Position numbers and translations under genes: made by a program. The notes below the pieces were generated by a model. That model searched no databases and was not told the DNA's origin. It saw nothing but the letters and a program-made list of their open reading frames with translations. Below, piece by piece: positions 59,659-64,000 of a stretch of 64,000 bases of DNA; within the stretch, counting starts at the first letter, position 1; every line of letters starts with the position of its first letter. The DNA comes from Streptomyces violaceoruber (GTDB taxonomy: Bacteria > Actinomycetota > Actinomycetes > Streptomycetales > Streptomycetaceae): positions 4,960,001 to 5,024,000 of the forward strand of contig NZ_CP137734.1 of NCBI RefSeq assembly GCF_033406955.1, read 5' to 3'.

Positions 59659-60620
59659 GCGGGAAGTACCTGGTGACAGGTGGTGCCGGATACGTCGGCA
59701 GCGTCGTCGCCCAGCACTTGGTGGAGGCGGGGCACGAGGTCGTCGTGCTCGACAATCTGTCGACCGGCTTCCGTGAGGGTGTGCCGGCGGGTGCCTCGTT
59801 CGTCGAGGGCGACATCCGGGACGCCGCCAAGTGGCTGGACGGCTCGTTCGACGGCGTGCTGCACTTCGCCGCCTTCTCCCAGGTCGGCGAGTCGGTCGTG
59901 AAGCCCGAGAAGTACTGGGACAACAACGTCGGTGGCACCATGGCGCTGCTGGAGGCCATGCGGGGCGCGGGTGTGCGGCGGCTCGTCTTCTCCTCCACGG
60001 CCGCCACGTACGGCGAGCCCGAGCAGGTTCCCATCGTCGAGTCCGCGCCGACGAGGCCCACCAATCCGTACGGCGCCTCGAAGCTCGCCGTCGACCACAT
60101 GATCACCGGCGAGGCGGCGGCCCACGGGCTGGGCGCGGTCTCGCTGCGCTACTTCAACGTCGCGGGCGCGTACGGGGAGTACGGCGAGCGCCACGACCCC
60201 GAGTCGCATCTGATTCCGCTGGTCCTTCAAGTGGCGCAGGGCAGGCGGGAGGCCATCTCCGTCTACGGCGACGACTACCCGACGCCGGACGGCACCTGTG
60301 TGCGCGACTACATCCACGTCGCCGACCTGGCCGAGGCCCACCTGCTGGCCGTGGCGGCCGCCGCCCCGGGCGAGCACCTCATCTGCAACCTGGGCAACGG
60401 CAACGGCTTCTCCGTCCGCGAGGTCGTCGAGACCGTGCGGCGGGTGACGGGCCATCCGATCCCCGAGATCATGGCCCCGCGCCGGGGCGGCGACCCGGCG
60501 GTCCTGGTCGCGTCGGCCGGCACCGCCCGCGAGAAGCTGGGCTGGAACCCGTCCCGCGCGGACCTCGCGGGCATCGTGTCGGACGCGTGGGAGTTCGCGC
60601 AGCGGCGCGCGGGCCAGTAG
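59655..60620 (+). CDS. galE: UDP-glucose 4-epimerase
   Basis: Interconverts UDP-galactose and UDP-glucose with bound NAD+. The 321-residue extended SDR has GGAGYVGSVVAQHLVEAGHEVVVLDNLSTG (cofactor loop), DIRD, SSTAATYGEPE with the active-site Ser/Thr, NPYGASKLAVDHM (YxxxK), RYFNVAGA and GDDYPTPDGTCVRDYIHVADLA. All match bacterial GalE. The ATG lies in an ATGA overlap with galT. Confidence 0.95.
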   Translation: MSGKYLVTGGAGYVGSVVAQHLVEAGHEVVVLDNLSTGFREGVPAGASFVEGDIRDAAKWLDGSFDGVLHFAAFSQVGESVVKPEKYWDNNVGGTMALLEAMRGAGVRRLVFSSTAATYGEPEQVPIVESAPTRPTNPYGASKLAVDHMITGEAAAHGLGAVSLRYFNVAGAYGEYGERHDPESHLIPLVLQVAQGRREAISVYGDDYPTPDGTCVRDYIHVADLAEAHLLAVAAAAPGEHLICNLGNGNGFSVREVVETVRRVTGHPIPEIMAPRRGGDPAVLVASAGTAREKLGWNPSRADLAGIVSDAWEFAQRRAGQ

Positions 60621-60655
60621 TAACCGCAGTTACCGGAAGGGCGAGGGGTCAGGGC

Positions 60656-61819
60656 ATGGGCGAGGCTGTCGCGGGAACCGTCGGCGAGCGGTTCCGGGAG
60701 CTGTACGGGGCGGAGCCGGAGGGGGTGTGGGCGGCGCCGGGCCGGGTGAACCTCATCGGGGAGCACACCGACTACAACGACGGCTTCGTCATGCCCTTCG
60801 CCCTGCCGCACCAGGCCGTCGCGGCCGTCTCCCGGCGCGACGACGGCATCCTGCGCCTGCACTCGGCCGACATCGACGCCGACCCGGTCGAGCTGCGCGT
60901 CGCCGACCTGATCCCCGGCTCGGACAAGTCCTGGACGGCGTACCCCTCGGGCGTCCTGTGGGCGCTGCGCGAGGCCGGACACGAGCTGACCGGCGCCGAC
61001 GTCCACCTGGCCTCGACCGTCCCGTCCGGGGCGGGGCTCTCCTCCTCCGCGGCCCTGGAGGTCGTCCTCGCCCTGGCGATGAACGACCTGTACGCCCTCG
61101 GCCTGCGCGGCTGGCAGCTGGCCCGGCTGTGCCAGCGCGCGGAGAACGTCTACGTCGGCGCCCCCGTCGGCATCATGGACCAGACGGCGTCCGCCTGCTG
61201 CGAGGCGGGGCACGCCCTCTTCCTCGACACCCGCGACCTCTCCCAGCGGCAGATCCCCTTCGACCTCGCCGCCGAGGGGATGCGCCTGCTGGTCGTCGAC
61301 ACCCGGGTCAAGCACTCCCACAGCGAGGGCGAGTACGGCAAGCGCCGCGCGGGCTGCGAGAAGGGCGCCGCGCTGCTGGGCGTCGACGCGCTGCGCGACG
61401 TGCCGTACGCCGACCTGGACGCGGCGCTGGAGCGGCTGGGCGACGAGGAGGAGGTGCGCCGCCTGGTCCGGCACGTGGTGACCGAGGACGAGCGCGTCGA
61501 ACGGGTGGTCGCGCTGCTGGAGTCCGGCGACACCCGGGCCATCGGCGCCGTCCTGGTCGAGGGCCACGCCTCGCTGCGCGACGACTTCCGCATCTCCTGC
61601 CCCGAGCTGGACCTGGTCGTCGACACGGCCCTGGCCTCCGGCGCCCTCGGCGCCCGGATGACCGGCGGCGGCTTCGGCGGCTCGGCGATCGTCCTGGTGG
61701 AGGCCGCCGGCGTGGACGCCGTCACCAAGGCGGTCGAGGACGCCTTCGCCGCGGCGGGCCTCAAGGCTCCGCGGGTGTTCGAGGCGGTGCCCTCGGCGGG
61801 GGCGCGGCGCCTGGTCTGA
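60656..61819 (+). CDS. galK: Galactokinase
   Basis: Phosphorylates galactose at C1 with ATP. The 387-residue GHMP kinase has the GalK signature APGRVNLIGEHTDYNDGFVMP near residue 22, the ATP loop VPSGAGLSSSAALEVVLALAMND, a GIMDQTASACC catalytic-Asp segment, and MTGGGFGGSAIVLV at the C-terminus. ATG 60656 follows a GCGAGGGG site, 35 nt after galE. It ends 3 nt before the convergent GNAT gene. Confidence 0.95.
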   Translation: MGEAVAGTVGERFRELYGAEPEGVWAAPGRVNLIGEHTDYNDGFVMPFALPHQAVAAVSRRDDGILRLHSADIDADPVELRVADLIPGSDKSWTAYPSGVLWALREAGHELTGADVHLASTVPSGAGLSSSAALEVVLALAMNDLYALGLRGWQLARLCQRAENVYVGAPVGIMDQTASACCEAGHALFLDTRDLSQRQIPFDLAAEGMRLLVVDTRVKHSHSEGEYGKRRAGCEKGAALLGVDALRDVPYADLDAALERLGDEEEVRRLVRHVVTEDERVERVVALLESGDTRAIGAVLVEGHASLRDDFRISCPELDLVVDTALASGALGARMTGGGFGGSAIVLVEAAGVDAVTKAVEDAFAAAGLKAPRVFEAVPSAGARRLV

Positions 61820-61822
61820 CGG

Positions 61823-62266
61823 TCAGCCGAGCCGCTTCACCAGCGTGTACTCCGTGATCCCCGGCGGGTAGTCGGGGATCACGCACATGACGTCGTAGCC
61901 GCGTTTCGTGTAGAAGCCCGGGGCCTGGAAGTCCCAGGTCTCCACCCGGGCGGCGGCGCAGCCGCGTTCGGTGCGGGCGGTGCGCTCCGCCTCGTCGAGG
62001 AGGGCGGAGCCGAGGCCCGCGCCGCGGTGGCCGCCGTCCACCCACAGGTAGGTCACGTGGAGCCAGGTCGCCCAGGTGTGCCCGACCAGGCCGCCCGCCA
62101 GGCCCCCGGTGGCGTCCAGCACCCACACGTGCAACGGGAATTCGCGTTCGTGAGGGGTGCCGCGCAGGGAACGCAGGACGGAGGAGGCCGCTGTGTTCGT
62201 CTCCCGCAGGCGGGTGCGCAGCAGATCGCGCCGTTCCCTGTCGACTTCTGTCACAAGACGAAACAT
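61823..62266 (-). CDS. GNAT-family N-acetyltransferase
   Basis: The 147-residue protein has a GNAT fold with LHVTYLWVDGGHRGAGLGSALLDEAERTART (acetyl-CoA loop) and VETWDFQAPGFYTKRGYDVMCVIPDYPPG. ATG 62266 (MFRLVTEVDRERR) is preferred because TATGGT (62274-62279, minus strand) lies 7 nt upstream; the ATG at 62278 inside that hexamer would then be untranslated. The acceptor is unknown. Confidence 0.85.
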   Translation of the reverse strand: MFRLVTEVDRERRDLLRTRLRETNTAASSVLRSLRGTPHEREFPLHVWVLDATGGLAGGLVGHTWATWLHVTYLWVDGGHRGAGLGSALLDEAERTARTERGCAAARVETWDFQAPGFYTKRGYDVMCVIPDYPPGITEYTLVKRLG

Positions 62267-62517
62267 GCGGCTCACCATAAACGTGCCGCGGAGTCAGTTC
62301 TGCAAAGGGCCTTCCCCTCCCGGCCCCCGCCCGTACTCTGATGAGCAGCACCGGTGGGGGCCGGTGCCGTTCAGGGGGCGAAACAGCCGGGTTCGACGCC
62401 CGGGAACAGCACAGCTGGACGCGGGCCCCGGCGTCCACCCGTGCCGGTGCCGTCGTCCGAGGACGGACAGACGATGGGTATCCCCTGCTCCTGGCGGAGC
62501 TCGGGGGAGGGGGTTTC

Positions 62518-63297
62518 GTGGTTCGTATCCGAGTCCTGGTCGTCGACGACCATCGCATCTTCGCCGAGTCGCTCGCGGCCGCCCTGGCCGCCGAGCCCGA
62601 CGTCGACGTCTCCGCGGCCGGCAGCGGTCCGGCCGCACTGCGCTGCCTGGAGCGGGCCGCGTCCGAGGGGCGGCGGTTCGACGTGCTGCTCGTCGACGCC
62701 GACCTGGGCGGCCACGTGCCCGGTGTCCGGCCCGCCGTGCCCGTGCGGGATGGCAACGAGGACGGGCTGGTGGACGGGATCTCGCTGGTCGCCGGGGTGC
62801 GTTCGGGCCAGCCGGGCGTACGGACCGTCGTGCTCGCCGAGAAGGACGACCCGCGGCGGGCGGCCCTCGCCCTGGGCGCCGGGGCCTCGGGGTGGGTGGC
62901 CAAGGACTGCTCCCTGTCGCGGCTGCTCAGCGTCATCCGGGGCGTCCTGCGCGACGAGACGCATCTGCCGCCCGCCCTGCTCACCGGCGTCCTGCGCGAG
63001 CTGACCGCCGCCCGCAAGCACCGCACCGAGAGCGAGCTGCTGGTGGAGTCGCTGACCCCGCGCGAGCGCGAGGTGCTGCGCTGCATGGTCGCCGGGCTGG
63101 GCCGCAAGGCGGTCGCGGAGCGGCTGTACCTGTCCCCGCACACGGTCCGCACCCACATGCAGAACGTCCTGGGCAAGCTGGGCGTGCACTCCACCCTGGC
63201 CGCCGTGGCGCTGGCCCGCAGGGCCGGGGTGGGGCCGGCGGACCTGGACGGGCCCTCAGCCGGGGATGTTGTCGAACGGGGCGGTCAGCTGGCGTAG
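62518..63297 (+). CDS. LuxR/NarL-type response regulator
   Basis: The 259-residue protein has a receiver domain with VVDDH (D10, D11) and an intact phospho-acceptor Asp60 in LLVDADLGG, followed by an unusual Pro/Val/Asp-rich insertion of about 22 residues (HVPGVRPAVPVRDGNEDG), and SGWVAKD with the conserved Lys. The HTH is LTPREREVLRCMVAGLGRKAVAERLYLSPHTVRTHMQNVLGKLGVHSTLAAVAL. GTG 62518 follows GGGGGAGGGGG; a TACTCT hexamer near 62335 suggests a leader of about 170 nt. No kinase gene is adjacent. The C-terminus overlaps the convergent marR by 42 bp. Confidence 0.88.
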   Translation: MVRIRVLVVDDHRIFAESLAAALAAEPDVDVSAAGSGPAALRCLERAASEGRRFDVLLVDADLGGHVPGVRPAVPVRDGNEDGLVDGISLVAGVRSGQPGVRTVVLAEKDDPRRAALALGAGASGWVAKDCSLSRLLSVIRGVLRDETHLPPALLTGVLRELTAARKHRTESELLVESLTPREREVLRCMVAGLGRKAVAERLYLSPHTVRTHMQNVLGKLGVHSTLAAVALARRAGVGPADLDGPSAGDVVERGGQLA

Positions 63298-63753
63298 CAG
63301 GGCCGCCAGTTCGGTGCGCTGGGCGCGGGAGAGTTCGCCCAGGATCGCGCGCTCCTGGGCCAGCAGGCCCGCCAGCGACTGGTCGGCGCGGTCCCGTCCC
63401 TCGTCCGTGAGCCGGACCAGGACGCCGCGCCGGTCGCTGGGGTCGGGCAGGCGCTCCACCAGGCCCTTCTTCGCCAGCCGGTCGATCCGGTTGGTCATCG
63501 TGCCCGACGTGACCAGGGTCTGGGTGAGGAGCTGCCCCGGTGAGAGCTGGTAGGGGGTGCCCGCGCGGCGCAGTGCCGTCAGTACGTCGAACTCCCACGG
63601 CTCGAGATTGTGTTCGGAGAAGGCCAGCCGGCGTGCGCGGTCCAGGTGCCGGGCCAGCCTGCTGACGCGGCTCAGCACCTCGAGCGGTTCCACGTCGAGG
63701 TCCGGGCGCTCCCGGCGCCATGCTGCGACCAGCCGATCGACCTCGTCCTCCAT
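63256..63753 (-). CDS. MarR family transcriptional regulator
   Basis: The 165-residue protein has the MarR winged HTH: LEPWEFDVLTALRRAGTPYQLSPGQLLTQTLVTSGTMTNRIDRLAKKGLVERLPDPSDRRGVLVRLTDEG, flanked by dimer helices. ATG 63753 is preceded by TACACT and a 7-nt gap, a leaderless layout. It is divergent from the methyltransferase gene with operator-like repeats between (63814-63864), so it probably represses itself and that gene. Its effector is unknown. Confidence 0.9.
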   Translation of the reverse strand: MEDEVDRLVAAWRRERPDLDVEPLEVLSRVSRLARHLDRARRLAFSEHNLEPWEFDVLTALRRAGTPYQLSPGQLLTQTLVTSGTMTNRIDRLAKKGLVERLPDPSDRRGVLVRLTDEGRDRADQSLAGLLAQERAILGELSRAQRTELAALLRQLTAPFDNIPG

Positions 63754-63813
63754 GACGATCAGTGTAGTGGTTGTGTCGATGTGAAGTCTCTTGATGTCGA
63801 CTCTCTCGATAAC

Positions 63814-63864
63814 GACTGTCTTTGTGGTGACTGTCTTCGTGATGACTGTCTTGACGTCGAGATA
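63814..63864. promoter_or_regulatory. Iterated MarR-type operator
   Basis: GACTGTCTT occurs at 63814, 63829 and 63844, exactly 15 bp apart. The last copy runs into TGTCTTGACGTCGAGATA (63847-63864), an 18-bp imperfect palindrome of MarR-operator type. It lies between divergent marR and the methyltransferase gene. Confidence 0.6.
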
Positions 63865-63917
63865 CTTTGCGGGTGACGCTGGGTACCCGTCCCGCACGGA
63901 CACCCTCTGGAGGCTCC

Positions 63918-64000
63918 ATGCCCGCCACCGCCCCCACCTGGGACCCCGCCCAGTACCTGCGCCACGCCGGACACCGCGCCCGCCCCTTCACCGACCTCCT
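63918..64000 (+). CDS. tam: Trans-aconitate 2-methyltransferase, N-terminal fragment
   Basis: Only 27 residues are visible, running off the window: MPATAPTWDPAQYLRHAGHR and RPFTDLL. The WDPAQYLRH...RARPF pattern matches the start of Tam, the SAM-dependent methylase of trans-aconitate. ATG 63918 follows a GGAGG site. It is divergent from marR. The rest of the gene cannot be checked. Confidence 0.7.
   Translation, partial: MPATAPTWDPAQYLRHAGHRARPFTDL

Overview
The window is about 70% G+C or higher, coding is dense, third codon positions are strongly G/C, and GTG, TTG and apparently CTG starts are used. An SsgA-like sporulation protein, a SepX/GlpR-type divisome protein, an LAxTG sortase substrate and a galT-galE-galK operon facing a sodium:solute symporter together point to a Streptomyces chromosome, in its conserved core rather than the arms. 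No insertion sequence, prophage, CRISPR array, rRNA operon or obvious island was seen. There is one tRNA gene, tRNA-Ala(CGC).

Layout. 1-7.2 kb: mostly minus strand; LtrA-like membrane protein (partial), a small protein, MscL, a SAF-domain protein, MTA/purine phosphorylase, an FmdB-type zinc ribbon behind a CIRCE-like operator, an MFS transporter and a CPA-type antiporter. 7.2-16.5 kb: penicillin-acylase-family hydrolase, 5-formyl-THF cyclo-ligase, then galU, a MoeA/Glp-like protein, moaC, mog/moaB, a RimJ-like acetyltransferase, sepX/glpR and the tRNA. 16.5-24.4 kb: LASTG wall protein, GNAT, exonuclease III, MerR regulator, and a coupled Baeyer-Villiger monooxygenase / hydrolase / SDR operon. 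24.4-33 kb: Tricorn-like protease divergent from a TetR regulator and an MMPL exporter, then a YbaK deacylase, an EamA permease and a DUF1876 protein. 33-37.4 kb: serine hydrolase, an ECF-type nickel/cobalt transporter (MN-Q-O) with a Nur-box-like site, and ssgE. 37.5-51 kb: two tandem penicillin-binding proteins, an unknown protein, protein O-mannosyltransferase, rsmI, a CxxC protein, tatD, rpfB, ksgA, ispE and an ABC-F ATPase. 51-56.4 kb: twin membrane-anchored beta-propeller proteins, a response regulator with a degenerate receiver, and a repeat-rich intergenic stretch. 56.4-64 kb: SSS symporter and small partner, galTEK, GNAT, a second LuxR-type regulator, MarR and the start of a trans-aconitate methyltransferase.

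Themes. Several blocks have the same order as in mycobacteria: mscL / FmdB / 5-FCL / galU / moeA / rimJ / glpR, and pmt / rsmI / tatD / rpfB / ksgA / ispE. Cell-envelope and division functions recur (SepX, Glp, two PBPs, SsgE, RpfB, Pmt, a sortase substrate). GalU and GalTEK supply and interconvert UDP-glucose and UDP-galactose. Many genes seem to have leaderless transcripts, with a TANNNT hexamer 6-7 nt before the start codon, and this was used to choose several starts. Several operators can be read from sequence: CIRCE next to the FmdB gene, a Nur box at the metal transporter, a pair of ACGAAAC-type palindromes at tetR, and repeats at the gal and marR promoters. All functions are read from sequence and remembered family features; no database search was run.
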